Shown here piece by piece: positions 51,585-61,144 of a DNA stretch of 64,000 bases (positions are counted from its first letter, which is position 1; every line of letters begins with the position of its first letter). A program made the translations under genes and the position numbers. The notes beneath the pieces were generated by a model. The model did not search any database. It worked only from the letters and a program-made list of their open reading frames with translations, and was not told the DNA's origin. This DNA is from Ignavibacteriales bacterium (GTDB lineage: Bacteria > Bacteroidota > Ignavibacteria > Ignavibacteriales > Ignavibacteriaceae). The stretch lies in the NCBI GenBank assembly GCA_016709155.1, contig JADJEI010000001.1, positions 1,612,001-1,676,000 on the forward strand, in the 5' to 3' direction.

Positions 51585-52694
51585 TTAACTATTTAAGCGT
51601 ACCGGCATCAATAGGAGCATTAGCTCCTCATTTTCTTCGAGTTTATCCGGTTCAATAATACAAGCCTTAGTTGGTGAGTGAAGTTTAAAAATTGCTTTAT
51701 CAGAATTAACATGAGAAAGAACATCACCTAAATAAACAGTATTAAAGCCAATATTCATTTGCTCGCCGATATATTCGCATGAAATATTTTCCTCAGCATT
51801 TGATCCGTGATCAATATCTTCAGCTGAAATATTAAGCAGGTTCGTTGATAGTGATAGTTTAACTTGTTTTGAGTTCGCTGACGAAAATAGAATCATTCTT
51901 CTAACAGTTGCAAGCAATTCTTTAGTCGGAATTTTTAATAAGTTTTCATTTTCTAATGGAATTACGCTGTTATAAGCAGGATATTTTTCCCCAATTAGTC
52001 TTGTAATAAATTCAATATCACCGCTTAAAAAAGCAACATGAGTTTTACTCAAATATATTTTAACATCGCTCTCACCAAGAAGTTTAGATAAAACTGAAAT
52101 TGCTCTTTCAGGAATAATATATTGTTCAACATTTTCGGACTTGATGTTTTTATTGGAGTAACGCACTAGCCTGTGTCCATCTGTTGAAACAAAATTAAGT
52201 GTCTCTGGAGTAAATTCTACCAGCAAACCTGTCATCGCCGGACGCATGTCTTCTTTACTCATTGCAAAAGATGTTTGATCAATTGATTTTTTAAGCAGGC
52301 TGCCATTAATTGAAATCTCTTTCTCTTTATTTACCTCGGGTATTTCGGGAAAATCATTAGAGTAGGAATATCCAATGTTATAGGTACCGTTATCAACAAC
52401 CATATTAATTTTAAAATTGCTATTTATTTTAAAATTAATAATTGTATCATCAAGTGATCTAACAATATCAAAAAATAGTTTGGCGGGAATAACTATTTTT
52501 ATGTTTTCGTCTGCGGTAACATTTATAGAGGACTTAAGTGCTATTTCAAGATCAGTGGCACATACAGTTAATAGACCATTATTAATTTCAAGTAAAAAAT
52601 TTTCAAGAATAGGCATTGGTGTCCGTGTTGGAACGGCTGGAATAATTCTGGATAAAAGTTTTTCCAGTGCCTTACTATTGATTTTAAATTCCAT
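51585..52694 (-). CDS. dnaN: DNA polymerase III sliding clamp (beta subunit)
   Basis: 369 residues, three clamp domains (opening MEFKINSKALEKLLSRIIPAVPTR; the last domain closes with ELMLLLMPVRLNS, the MPVR/ML end typical of clamps). GGLLVEF-like and FVSTDGHRLVR segments in the second domain match. The dimer tethers polymerase to DNA. It precedes recF with a two-base gap. Unlike the usual dnaA-dnaN adjacency, a lipoprotein gene lies between dnaA and dnaN here. AGGAGT precedes the start. Confidence 0.97.
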   Translation of the reverse strand: MEFKINSKALEKLLSRIIPAVPTRTPMPILENFLLEINNGLLTVCATDLEIALKSSINVTADENIKIVIPAKLFFDIVRSLDDTIINFKINSNFKINMVVDNGTYNIGYSYSNDFPEIPEVNKEKEISINGSLLKKSIDQTSFAMSKEDMRPAMTGLLVEFTPETLNFVSTDGHRLVRYSNKNIKSENVEQYIIPERAISVLSKLLGESDVKIYLSKTHVAFLSGDIEFITRLIGEKYPAYNSVIPLENENLLKIPTKELLATVRRMILFSSANSKQVKLSLSTNLLNISAEDIDHGSNAEENISCEYIGEQMNIGFNTVYLGDVLSHVNSDKAIFKLHSPTKACIIEPDKLEENEELMLLLMPVRLNS

Positions 52695-52736
52695 TTTACA
52701 TACTCCTTATAGAATATGTAAAATTAAGAAATATTC

Positions 52737-52762
52737 ACCCCAATCTCAATTGAAATTGGGGT
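52737..52762 (-). terminator. Hairpin between the lipoprotein gene and dnaN
   Basis: ACCCCAAT / ATTGGGGT arms with an inner CTCAATTGAA. On the minus strand it is followed by GAATATTTCTTAATTTT, without a clean T-run. It would separate the lipoprotein transcript from dnaN. Confidence 0.5.
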
Positions 52763-52797
52763 AAAAATAAAATTTATTTAAAGACGACTAAAACTTT

Positions 52798-53208
52798 TTA
52801 TGGTGTGGTAGGAGTTATCTGTGATTGGTCATCTGAACTTGAAAAAGTTGCGTAGAGAGTATAAGTACCAACAAGATATGTACTCGAATAAACAATAAGT
52901 ATTTTTGTCCCCGCAAAAATATCCATTTCTCCAGACACATCGCCTATCGTGGATGAACCCTGAGCACCTGCTGGAATTTCATAAGTTGTTGAATATGTAA
53001 ATAAACCTTTAGGAATTTCTTTTACTATTTTTGTTTCTCCGGCTTCAACGGTGATCAGTTCACCTCTGAAGTTTATAAAAATTCTATTAGATGCTAAGTT
53101 TTGGAAAGTAATAGAATTTTCCAGGCTGCTCGAGCAATTTAATCCAACAAATCCAAGAATAAGTAAGAATACAAAAAATATATTAACTGACTTTTGATGA
53201 CTTTTCAT
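52798..53208 (-). CDS. Putative lipoprotein between dnaA and dnaN, function unknown
   Basis: With the ATG at 53208 (MKSHQKSVNIF) it has 136 residues: a lipoprotein signal with hydrophobic core IFFVFLLILGFVGLN and a cysteine (LNCSSS), then a beta-rich domain (FINFRGELITVEAGETKIVKEIPKG; VYSSTYLVGTYTLYATFSS). An in-frame ATG at 53238 lies ten codons upstream but would put charged residues before the signal. I recognise no family. Its position inside the dnaA-dnaN region is unusual. Confidence 0.7.
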   Translation of the reverse strand: MKSHQKSVNIFFVFLLILGFVGLNCSSSLENSITFQNLASNRIFINFRGELITVEAGETKIVKEIPKGLFTYSTTYEIPAGAQGSSTIGDVSGEMDIFAGTKILIVYSSTYLVGTYTLYATFSSSDDQSQITPTTP

Positions 53209-53238
53209 TTTTATCTCTTTTATTAATGATTGTATCAA

Positions 53239-53489
53239 AAAAAACTACAACCTGTTTAACTAACACAATAATTTAAATTAAATAGGTATTTAAATATATT
53301 ATTAAATGTAATAATAGTGTTAATATGTTATTTCAAAATGTGTGCCTGTAAACTAAACGACTTAAGTATGAGTATTTAATGCAAAACATCAAGAAATAAT
53401 AGTTTATAACAAAGAGTTATTAAGATGCGGTTAATATTTACTTAAAAACAGACAATTTTTACACACGTTATTTACTTATATATGCCAAA
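53239..53489. other. Very AT-rich spacer downstream of dnaA with one DnaA-box-like site
   Basis: About 80% A+T by eye, no frame. TTTTACACA (53457-53465) fits the TTWTNCACA form of the DnaA box. TAACAC...GTGTTA around 53270-53340 is a loose inverted repeat. It may be a second part of the origin or simply the dnaA 3' region. Confidence 0.4.
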
Positions 53490-54890
53490 TTATGAACAAT
53501 TTATTTCTACTTGATTTCTTAAATAATCTATAAGTTCCTTAAATGATCTATCTTTAATCATTTCCTCTTCAACAGTTGAGCACGAGTGAATTACAGTGGA
53601 ATGATCTCTTCCACCAAAATGCAACCCAATAGTTTTTAAAGAAGAACGAGTCATTTCTTTTGATAGATACATAGCAACTTGTCTAACCATAACAATTTCT
53701 CTTTTTCTGGTTTTGTCCCGTAGTTTATCCTCAGAAACAGAAAAATGATTACAAACGACCTTGGTAATGCTTTCTACCGTAACTGAAACTTTACGATCAG
53801 TAGCAATTTCTCTAACTTTTTTACGAGCCAGGTCAATAGTGATCGGCTTAGAGTTGAGAGAAGCACTCGCTAATAATTTTATTAGGCAGCCCTCTAGTTC
53901 TCTAATGTTTGAGGTGATACTTGAAGCAATGAATTCGAGAATATCATTTGAAACATGCATTGCAAAATCTTCAGCCTTTCGTTTTAGAATAGCAATTCTT
54001 GTTTCAAGTTCGGGCGGCTGTATGTCGGCAGTTAGTCCCCACTGGAACCTTGAAATAAGGCGTTCGTCGAGTCCCTTTAAATCTTTTGGAGGCTTATCAC
54101 TCGAAAGAACAATCTGTTTTTTTGATTGATGAAGCGTGTTGAAAATATGGAAAAACAAATCCTGAGTTTTTTCCTTTCCAGTTAGAAACTGAATATCATC
54201 TATGATAAGAACGTCCATCTTTCTATAAAAATTTGAAAACTCATTAACTGTGTTTGATTTTATTGAGTCCACAAACTCAACAGTTAATAAGTCTGAAGAA
54301 ATATAAATGACTTTTTTATCAGGCTTCGTTTCAACTATCTTATTTCCGATGGCTTCTATCAAATGAGTTTTTCCTAATCCAACACCGCCATAAACAAAAA
54401 AAGGATTAAATGATGTGCCGCCGGGGTTATCGCTAATTGCCATAGCAGCCGCACGTGCAAGTTGATTTCCCTCTCCCTTAATGAAGTTATCAAACGTATA
54501 TCTACTATTAAGATGAGTTTCGATTTTGGGTAGTTTGTTTGTCTCAACTTTCTTTTGGGCAGCCGAAACTGTAATATTAGAGAATAACGTAAGTTGATCG
54601 TCGTTGTCTTTTTCGTCAACGATAATATAATTGAGTTTAGCAGCGGGGCCTATTACCTCAGAAATTGTTTTGGTAATAAGTGTGTTGTAATGTTCATCTA
54701 TCCATTCCCAAAAAAATTGACTTGGGAGTTGAACCTTCAATGTGCTGTTGTTAAATTCGAGCGGCTTTATAGGCAAAAACCATGTGTTATAAGTCATTTG
54801 GGGAACCTGCAACTTAATTTTCTGAAGGCATTCTTTCCAAATCAGTACAGGGTCATTCGGAAGTTGGTCATCAATTTGAATATTTAGCAT
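53490..54890 (-). CDS. dnaA: Chromosomal replication initiator protein DnaA
   Basis: 466 residues. Domain I opens WKECLQKIKLQVPQMTYNTWF; the AAA+ domain has Walker A GGVGLGKTHLIEAIG near residue 170 and Walker B VLIIDDIQFL; domain IV has the DNA-binding motif GLHFGGRDHSTVIHS. It binds the origin and melts it. The gene reads away from the oriC-like region at 54891-55304, and divergent rpmH starts on the other side, a classic origin layout. Confidence 0.98.
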   Translation of the reverse strand: MLNIQIDDQLPNDPVLIWKECLQKIKLQVPQMTYNTWFLPIKPLEFNNSTLKVQLPSQFFWEWIDEHYNTLITKTISEVIGPAAKLNYIIVDEKDNDDQLTLFSNITVSAAQKKVETNKLPKIETHLNSRYTFDNFIKGEGNQLARAAAMAISDNPGGTSFNPFFVYGGVGLGKTHLIEAIGNKIVETKPDKKVIYISSDLLTVEFVDSIKSNTVNEFSNFYRKMDVLIIDDIQFLTGKEKTQDLFFHIFNTLHQSKKQIVLSSDKPPKDLKGLDERLISRFQWGLTADIQPPELETRIAILKRKAEDFAMHVSNDILEFIASSITSNIRELEGCLIKLLASASLNSKPITIDLARKKVREIATDRKVSVTVESITKVVCNHFSVSEDKLRDKTRKREIVMVRQVAMYLSKEMTRSSLKTIGLHFGGRDHSTVIHSCSTVEEEMIKDRSFKELIDYLRNQVEINCS

Positions 54891-55304
54891 AGAACTTATT
54901 AACAGTTAAATAGTAAAGCATTTTAAAGCAAAGTAAAAACAAATAAACTCTTATGGATTTTTTCGAATTCTTTTTTAACAAGTTTTTAACATTATCAGAC
55001 CCGGCACAAGCCATTGTTTTTTAATACAATAGAGAAGAACAGAGCCAACACCCAACAATACAACAAGACCGAACCGGTAAAAAATGCCAGTCGGTTATTC
55101 GTGAAACTTTCCACACTGAAAACTTATCAACAAATTCTTCACCGACTAAGAGGCAACAAATATTATTAAAAAATATATCTAAATTATTCAGAAGGCAAAT
55201 TAATTCTATTCTATTATCTAATTTTTTTTATAGAGTATTTTTAATTGTCTATTTGGAAAGTAATGATTATTTTTGCAGACTTTTGAAACATAGGAAAAAC
55301 AATA
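54891..55304. other. Probable chromosome replication origin (oriC)
   Basis: 414 bases without a frame between divergent dnaA and rpmH. CTTTCCACA (55107-55115) and TTATCAACA (55124-55132) each match the DnaA box TTWTNCACA with one mismatch, and TTATTCGTG (55095-55103) is a weaker copy; they lie within 40 bases. An AT-rich stretch (55156-55240) follows and could be the unwinding element. The number of good boxes is small, so position carries most of the weight. Confidence 0.6.
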
Positions 55305-55451
55305 ATGAAAAGAACATTTCAACCAAGTAACAGAAAAAGAAAAAACAAACACGGCTTTAGAGAAAGAATGAGCACTAAAAATGGCCGGAGAGTACTTTCC
55401 AGAAGAAGAGCAAAGGGAAGAAAAAGACTGACCGTTAGCGATGAAAGATAA
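55305..55451 (+). CDS. rpmH: 50S ribosomal protein L34
   Basis: 48 residues, MKRTFQPSNRKRKNKHGF then RERMSTKNGRRVLSRRRAKGRKRL, the near-invariant L34 sequence. The tail (TVSDER) is slightly extended. It is followed by rnpA three bases after its stop, as usual. The divergent dnaA and the origin lie upstream. Confidence 0.98.
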   Translation: MKRTFQPSNRKRKNKHGFRERMSTKNGRRVLSRRRAKGRKRLTVSDER

Positions 55452-55454
55452 AAG

Positions 55455-55856
55455 TTGGTTAAGCCCATCAATGATGAAAGAATTAAGAGTAAAAAAGAAA
55501 TAGACCTAATTTTCAGGAAGGGTCAGATTTTATTTTCCTCAGATAAAAGAATTAAGGCAATTTGTCTCGTCAATAAATCCGTAAAAAAAATAGACGTAAA
55601 AACTGTTTTCGCTGTGTCTAAAAGGGCGGGGAATGCGGTTTGGCGTAATAGAATTAAACGATTGATGAGAATAGCCTTTCATGACAATGCAGGTTTGTTG
55701 AGACATCAAACATATCAAACAAACAACTCTTTGGATATAGTTCTTTCGACTTTCGGACTTAATAAAATAAAGTATCCTAAGCCCAAACTTTCAATGATTA
55801 TGTCTTCGATGAACGATCTGTGTAAAAAGCTGGTTCTGGTTTTGGAGAATGAGTAA
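55455..55856 (+). CDS. rnpA: Ribonuclease P protein component
   Basis: 133 residues. It is the protein subunit of RNase P, which trims tRNA 5' ends. The RNR motif is in WRNRIKRLMR, and FAVSKRAGNAVWRNR is family-typical. The only sensible start is a TTG at 55455, three bases after the rpmH stop; there is no in-frame ATG nearby. Its end overlaps yidD by eight bases. The TTG start suggests translational coupling to rpmH. Confidence 0.92.
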   Translation: MVKPINDERIKSKKEIDLIFRKGQILFSSDKRIKAICLVNKSVKKIDVKTVFAVSKRAGNAVWRNRIKRLMRIAFHDNAGLLRHQTYQTNNSLDIVLSTFGLNKIKYPKPKLSMIMSSMNDLCKKLVLVLENE

Positions 55857-56058
55857 AATATTTATTTGGCTGATTCGTGGATATCAAAAATTTATATCCC
55901 CGTTATTTCCGCCTGCGTGCAGATTTTATCCCACCTGCTCTGAATATTCCATTCAAGCATTCTCAAAGTATGGAATTTTTAAAGGGGGGGCAAAATCTAT
56001 TTGGCGAATTTTAAGATGCAATCCATTTAACAAAGGCGGATACGATCCGATAGAATAA
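55849..56058 (+). CDS. yidD: Membrane protein insertion efficiency factor YidD
   Basis: 69 residues with LIRGYQKFISPLFPPACRFYP and TCSEYSIQAF then CNPFNKGGYDP, all YidD hallmarks, including the three cysteines. It is an inner-membrane-associated protein thought to help YidC-dependent insertion. It overlaps the end of rnpA by eight bases and precedes yidC by 12 bases, the usual order. A seven-G run in KGG codons (55983-55989) is read in frame. Confidence 0.95.
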   Translation: MSKIFIWLIRGYQKFISPLFPPACRFYPTCSEYSIQAFSKYGIFKGGAKSIWRILRCNPFNKGGYDPIE

Positions 56059-56070
56059 GGTTATCAAACT

Positions 56071-57945
56071 ATGGACAAACAAACAACACTAGCTTTTATT
56101 TTAATAGGTGCAATCCTGGTAGTTTGGTTATACTTTAATACTCCAACTCCGCCACCGCCACAAACAAAAAACCCAAAAGACAGCTTAACTGTTCAAAATG
56201 ATTCCCAAAATGTTGACGGTAAAACAAAGACTTTGTTGAGTCAGAGCGAGAGCAATATTTTGGATTCTTCGAAAAGTAAAAATTCAATGGGCAAATTTTT
56301 TGCTGTTAGTAATGAGCAGGAAAAAATTATTACAGTTGAAACTGATCTGTCAATCATAGAGTTCTCGTCGAAGGGTGGCAACATAAAAAAATTGTTTCTT
56401 AAGAAGTACAATAATTGGAATTCCGGCGGAAATGATGCGGATGAAAATTTTTATAAAAAAGGCGTTCAGTTAATTAATTATTCAGTTGGGAATGCTTTTG
56501 ATGTGTCTTTTGTTACTGTAGATGGTAAGGCGATAAACACAACCGAGCTAGATTTTTCTTCCAGCCAAACTCCTAACCATATCAGCATTTCAGGAAAAGA
56601 TTCGGCAACTGTTTCATTTTTGTTTACAGTGGCTGATGGCAAGTATCTTAAAAAAGATTTTGTTATTTATGCCGACAAATACAACCTCACCGCCAACGTA
56701 AATTTAGTAGGATTGAACGATGTAATTAGTAATCGTACTTTTGATATTGTTTGGAATGGCGGTCTTCGTTTTGTAGAAGAAAACGCTGTTGACGAAGCGA
56801 ATTATTCCAACGCCAGCGTTTACTATGGCGACGAACAAGTTATAATTGATGCGAGTGATTTAGGTGAAAAAGCCAGCGAAGATTTTAATGGAAAAGTTGA
56901 GTGGATAGCAGTTAGGAATAAATACTTCGCTTCTATTATTGTTCCTATAAATTCTTCCGAAGTAGATGGTGCTTATATCGAGGGTTCCAGAAAATCTTTT
57001 TCTGAGAACGGGGTTAAAGAATTTTACAACACAAGACTTTCTATTCCATTTGCAGAAAGTCAAAACGTTACAAATAGTTTTCTCTTGTACATTGGACCGG
57101 TTGATTATGATAACTTAAAAACATATAATAAAAATCTTGAAAAGCTCGTTGACTTTGGTAGTTTCTTTGGACTTAAATTTATTGTCAGACCAATCGCCGA
57201 GTATGTTCTGCTTCCGCTATTCAAATTTTTACATGATTTTATTCCCAATTATGGATTCGTCATAATTGTATTTTCATTGATAATAAAGCTTGTACTCTAT
57301 CCGCTTACGAAAACAAGTATGAAATCAATGAAGAAAATGCAACTTTTACAACCGAAAATAGCGGAATTAAAAGAGAAATTTAAAGATGATCCGCAAAAAG
57401 TAAATAAAGAAACAATGAAGCTTTATTCTACTTACGGGGTGAATCCGGCAGGGGGGTGCCTGCCAATATTGTTGCAAATGCCTATCTTTGTTGCGATGTG
57501 GGGGCTGTTCCAAACCGCAATTGAACTGCGGCATCAGCCATTTGCATTATGGATAAACGACCTCTCAAAACCCGATATGATTTATGATTTAGGATTTAAA
57601 ATACCACTATTCGGTGTTCAATTTATCAGCGGACTTGCACTATTGATGGGCATAACAACGTTCTTTCAGCAGAAGATGTCAGTTAAAGACCCAAGCCAAA
57701 AGGCTCTTGTTTATGTTATGCCAGTTATGCTGACATTTCTTTTTATGAGTTTTCCTTCAGGGCTTAATCTTTACTATTTTATGTTTAATGTTTTTTCTAT
57801 CGCGCAGCAGTATTACATAAACCAAAAACATGACGGAACCGAATTGGTTCCAGTAAAAAATCCTCAAAAGAAAAAAGGTTTTATGGAAAAACTTATGGAG
57901 GCTGCAGAGAAAAATGCAAGTTCGAAAGGCGGCAAAAAAAAATAA
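56071..57945 (+). CDS. yidC: Membrane protein insertase YidC
   Basis: 624 residues. An N-terminal anchor (LAFILIGAILVVWLYF) leads to a large periplasmic beta domain (about 90-365) and the conserved five-segment core with YGFVIIVFSLIIKLVLYPL, QPKIAELKEKFKDDPQK and GGCLPILLQMPIFVAMWGLF, closing with a lysine-rich tail. It inserts membrane proteins with or without Sec. The gene follows yidD and precedes the patatin-Omp85 gene. Confidence 0.97.
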   Translation: MDKQTTLAFILIGAILVVWLYFNTPTPPPPQTKNPKDSLTVQNDSQNVDGKTKTLLSQSESNILDSSKSKNSMGKFFAVSNEQEKIITVETDLSIIEFSSKGGNIKKLFLKKYNNWNSGGNDADENFYKKGVQLINYSVGNAFDVSFVTVDGKAINTTELDFSSSQTPNHISISGKDSATVSFLFTVADGKYLKKDFVIYADKYNLTANVNLVGLNDVISNRTFDIVWNGGLRFVEENAVDEANYSNASVYYGDEQVIIDASDLGEKASEDFNGKVEWIAVRNKYFASIIVPINSSEVDGAYIEGSRKSFSENGVKEFYNTRLSIPFAESQNVTNSFLLYIGPVDYDNLKTYNKNLEKLVDFGSFFGLKFIVRPIAEYVLLPLFKFLHDFIPNYGFVIIVFSLIIKLVLYPLTKTSMKSMKKMQLLQPKIAELKEKFKDDPQKVNKETMKLYSTYGVNPAGGCLPILLQMPIFVAMWGLFQTAIELRHQPFALWINDLSKPDMIYDLGFKIPLFGVQFISGLALLMGITTFFQQKMSVKDPSQKALVYVMPVMLTFLFMSFPSGLNLYYFMFNVFSIAQQYYINQKHDGTELVPVKNPQKKKGFMEKLMEAAEKNASSKGGKKK

Positions 57946-58007
57946 AGGATTATTCAAATCATTTTATTTAATTGCTGTCCGGATTTCAGAACAAAATAAA
58001 TCTTAAC

Positions 58008-60662
58008 ATGACGCATAGAATAATTCTGATTTGTTATTTCTTTTGGACTGCGTGTTTTTCCCAGTCAACAGTTTATAACAAAATTGAAACACGTATTGAA
58101 AAACTGCCATTTGGACTTTCTAAAACGGTTCCTTTAGATAAGCCAATAGTTGCACTCGTACTAAGCGGAGGCGGGGCAAGAGGATTGGCACAGATCGGAA
58201 TACTTAAAGCATTTGAAGAAGCAGGACTTCAACTTGACATTATAGTCGGAACAAGTATGGGCAGTATTGTCGGCGGTCTTTACGCTGCAGGTTACACCGC
58301 TGATGATCTCGATTCGATCGCTCGTTCAACCAATTGGACCGATTTACTCTCCACAAACAGAGAGGGGGATAGAAGAGAATTATTTGTTGATCAAAAAATA
58401 ACCGAAGATAAAGCAGTTTTTGCACTGCGGCTTGAAGGTCTCACCCCGATTCTCCCCACATCAATAAATGATGGTCAAAAACTTCTCAACTATTTAAACT
58501 TACTTACCTTTCAAGCACCGATTCATGTTAAAAACGACTTCGACGATCTTAGGGTAAAATTTCGGGCGGTATGCACGGATTTATTAACAGGCGCTGCCGT
58601 TCAACTAAGCAGCGGCTCACTAAGTCAGGCAATGAGGGCAAGTTCAAGTGTTTCTTTTTTACTTTCACCGGTTAAAATTGATTCTTTGCTGCTGGTTGAT
58701 GGCGGGCTTGTAGCAAATATTCCTGTTAAAATTGCAAAGGACATGGGGGCAGATTTTATAATTGCTGTTAACACAACAAGCGACCTTCACACCGAAGAAG
58801 AGCTTGCTTTCCCCTGGGTTGTCGCCGATCAGGTTGTCAGCATTCCCTTAAAAATAATGAATCAAGAACAGCTTCAATATGCTGACGAAATAATTAAACC
58901 AAACTTGTATGGTAGAGACGCCAATGATTTCACAAATATTGATTCGCTAATTTTGGCAGGGTATCTCGCTGCTAAGCCGTTAGTTGAATCTCTAATTAAA
59001 AAGATAAATCATCCGTCAAATTCCGAAAAGGAATTACTAATAGACAGCAATAAAACTTTCACCATTGTGAACAGTCCAGACAGAGCTTCCTATACAATTG
59101 AGAATCTTAAGCAAAATTTAGAAAAAGAGTTTGAGGGTGGTGTTATAGATTCAATCAGGTATCGTTTTCTCAACGGTGATTCGGTCGAAGTGTTTTTTTC
59201 TATTAAATCAATAGTGAACCACATTGAATTGGATGGTATTACAGTTATTGATAAAGATTCAATTCGAATAATAATGAACGATCTTTTACACCTGCCTTTT
59301 AATCCTGATAAAATAGTTGATCGGATTATTCTTGTGCTAAAAAAGTATAGAAAGGCTGGTTATTCGCTTGCAGAATTGCGCCGTTTAAAATTCGATGAAA
59401 AATCAGGCGAGCTATATTTTCTATTTGATGAAGGTGTAATTTCGGAAATAAAAATAGAGGGAAACGAACACACAAATCCTTATATAATCAGGAGGGAGTT
59501 TCCTTTAAATGTCGGCGAATACTTTAAGTATAAAAATATTGAGCAGGGATTAATTAATTTACGCAGCACAAACTTATTTGAAAACGTTACGGTGGATGTT
59601 AAAAAAAACAACGAGCTTAATGTTTTAATCCTTCGCGTACAGGAAAAAATACCCGGCATCGTAAGGTTCGGATTCAGACTTGATAATGAATTTAGGGCGC
59701 AGCTCAGTCTTGATATTCGGAATGAAAATATATTCGGCTCGGCAACGGAGCTCGGTGTTCTTCTATCGGGGGGTGCAAGAAATCGTAATTATGTTTTTGA
59801 GCACAAAGCGAACAGACTATTCAACACATATTTCACATATAAAATAAATGCGTTTTATAGATTTAACGATGTTGTTGTTTATCGGGACGATCCAGAAGCA
59901 TCGGAGAATAACTTTACTCGGTCAGACGCAGGCGAATACAGGGAAATTTTTTATGGCGCTTCATTTTCTACGGGTACCCAAGTGGGGAAGTTTGGTAATT
60001 TAATTTTACAGACAAAATATCAGGTAGATGAAATAAAAAATAAACGCGGTTCTTCCATCAGTCCTTATATATTAAATATTTTTAGTTTTAAAATTAGTAC
60101 CACCATAGACACTCAAAATAAATATCCATATCCTGACTACGGTCTATACTTTACGGGGTTCTACGAATCCGCACAAAAAATTTTAGGCGGCGATGTTGGC
60201 TTTAGCAATTTTGGAATTGAGTATAAAAATTATTTCAGCATAGCAGACGATCATCTTCTTGCACCAAAGGTTATAATGGGTTTTGCTGATAAAACACTGC
60301 CGCTCAGCGAACAGTATTCCATTGGTGGTCAAAATTCTTTTTTCGGAATGAGAGAAAATGAATTTCGCGGCAGACAAGTTTTTATTGCTTCACTTGAATA
60401 CAGATACAAACTCCCTGTAAAAATATTTTTTGAAACTTATTTTAAACTTAGATATGATTTAGGTTCCGCATGGGATGAACAAGAACAAATTAGATTTAAA
60501 GATCTTCGACATGGGCTCGGAGCTACACTATCCTTCGATACCCCAATTGGTCCGGCAGATTTTTCCATCGGCAGAAGTTTTCTTTTTAGAAAAAATCTTC
60601 CCGGAAATCCAATTAGCACAGGAGAGGTGTTTTTCTATTTTTCTATTGGATTCTTCTATTAA
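58008..60662 (+). CDS. Patatin-like phospholipase fused to an Omp85 (BamA-type) barrel
   Basis: I start at the ATG at 58008 (884 residues, MTHRIILICYFFWTACF signal); a TTG at 57972 in frame is less likely. The patatin domain has VLSGGGARGLAQIGILKAF (oxyanion hole), GTSMGSIVGGL (catalytic serine GxSxG) and LLVDGGLVANIPV (Asp of the dyad). POTRA-like segments follow (EISEIKIEGNEHTNPYIIRREFPL-like near 480-560) and then the outer-membrane barrel ending FYFSIGFFY. This is the PlpD-type architecture: phospholipase A secreted or displayed by its own barrel. Confidence 0.93.
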   Translation: MTHRIILICYFFWTACFSQSTVYNKIETRIEKLPFGLSKTVPLDKPIVALVLSGGGARGLAQIGILKAFEEAGLQLDIIVGTSMGSIVGGLYAAGYTADDLDSIARSTNWTDLLSTNREGDRRELFVDQKITEDKAVFALRLEGLTPILPTSINDGQKLLNYLNLLTFQAPIHVKNDFDDLRVKFRAVCTDLLTGAAVQLSSGSLSQAMRASSSVSFLLSPVKIDSLLLVDGGLVANIPVKIAKDMGADFIIAVNTTSDLHTEEELAFPWVVADQVVSIPLKIMNQEQLQYADEIIKPNLYGRDANDFTNIDSLILAGYLAAKPLVESLIKKINHPSNSEKELLIDSNKTFTIVNSPDRASYTIENLKQNLEKEFEGGVIDSIRYRFLNGDSVEVFFSIKSIVNHIELDGITVIDKDSIRIIMNDLLHLPFNPDKIVDRIILVLKKYRKAGYSLAELRRLKFDEKSGELYFLFDEGVISEIKIEGNEHTNPYIIRREFPLNVGEYFKYKNIEQGLINLRSTNLFENVTVDVKKNNELNVLILRVQEKIPGIVRFGFRLDNEFRAQLSLDIRNENIFGSATELGVLLSGGARNRNYVFEHKANRLFNTYFTYKINAFYRFNDVVVYRDDPEASENNFTRSDAGEYREIFYGASFSTGTQVGKFGNLILQTKYQVDEIKNKRGSSISPYILNIFSFKISTTIDTQNKYPYPDYGLYFTGFYESAQKILGGDVGFSNFGIEYKNYFSIADDHLLAPKVIMGFADKTLPLSEQYSIGGQNSFFGMRENEFRGRQVFIASLEYRYKLPVKIFFETYFKLRYDLGSAWDEQEQIRFKDLRHGLGATLSFDTPIGPADFSIGRSFLFRKNLPGNPISTGEVFFYFSIGFFY

Positions 60663-60910
60663 TTTTAACTTTGCTGAAACCATTTTTCACCGACTGAATC
60701 TTACCTTCAGAAAAATAAAACGAATAATTATTAGATTAAAGAACAGCATCCCTTTACTCGTTTTGCGTATTCGGAAAGAGCGAACTAGCGTTAAAATTAG
60801 AAGCGCTGTTCATATTCTTTAACACAAATCTAGAACCCAAGGTTAGGCAGCAGCATCTAAATTTAAGCAATTCAGATTTAATGCGGCAAATTTAAATGAT
60901 AAATTAGACA
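60663..60910. other. Spacer after the patatin-Omp85 gene
   Basis: 248 bases with no frame I would call; an open stretch on the plus strand (to about 60822) is the shadow of the preceding gene. It probably holds the promoter of the small membrane protein gene; no motif is clear. Confidence 0.35.
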
Positions 60911-61144
60911 ATGAATATTAGCAGAATTAAAATAAATAAATTGTGGTTACGAAGATCATTTCCAATATTAATTGGTGCTGCTTTGGGCTATGCATATTAT
61001 TACTTTATCGGCTGCTCAAAAGGCTGTTCAATTACGGGAAACCCCTGGATGAGCACCCTTTGGGGCGGCTTAATTGGAACGCTGTTAGTAAATTGGAAAT
61101 CACAAACAAAAAATTTAAACATCGAAGAGAAGATAAATAAATGA
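60911..61144 (+). CDS. DUF6132-type small membrane protein
   Basis: 77 residues: FPILIGAALGYAYYYFIGC, then KGCSITGNPWMSTLWGGLIGTLLVN, which matches the DUF6132 pattern (G-YYYFIGC..G.C-IT-NP) that I recognise in Bacteroidota. Two membrane segments and two conserved cysteines, which may be redox-active. Its stop overlaps the start of the next gene (ATGA at 61141), so the two are coupled. Confidence 0.75.
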   Translation: MNISRIKINKLWLRRSFPILIGAALGYAYYYFIGCSKGCSITGNPWMSTLWGGLIGTLLVNWKSQTKNLNIEEKINK

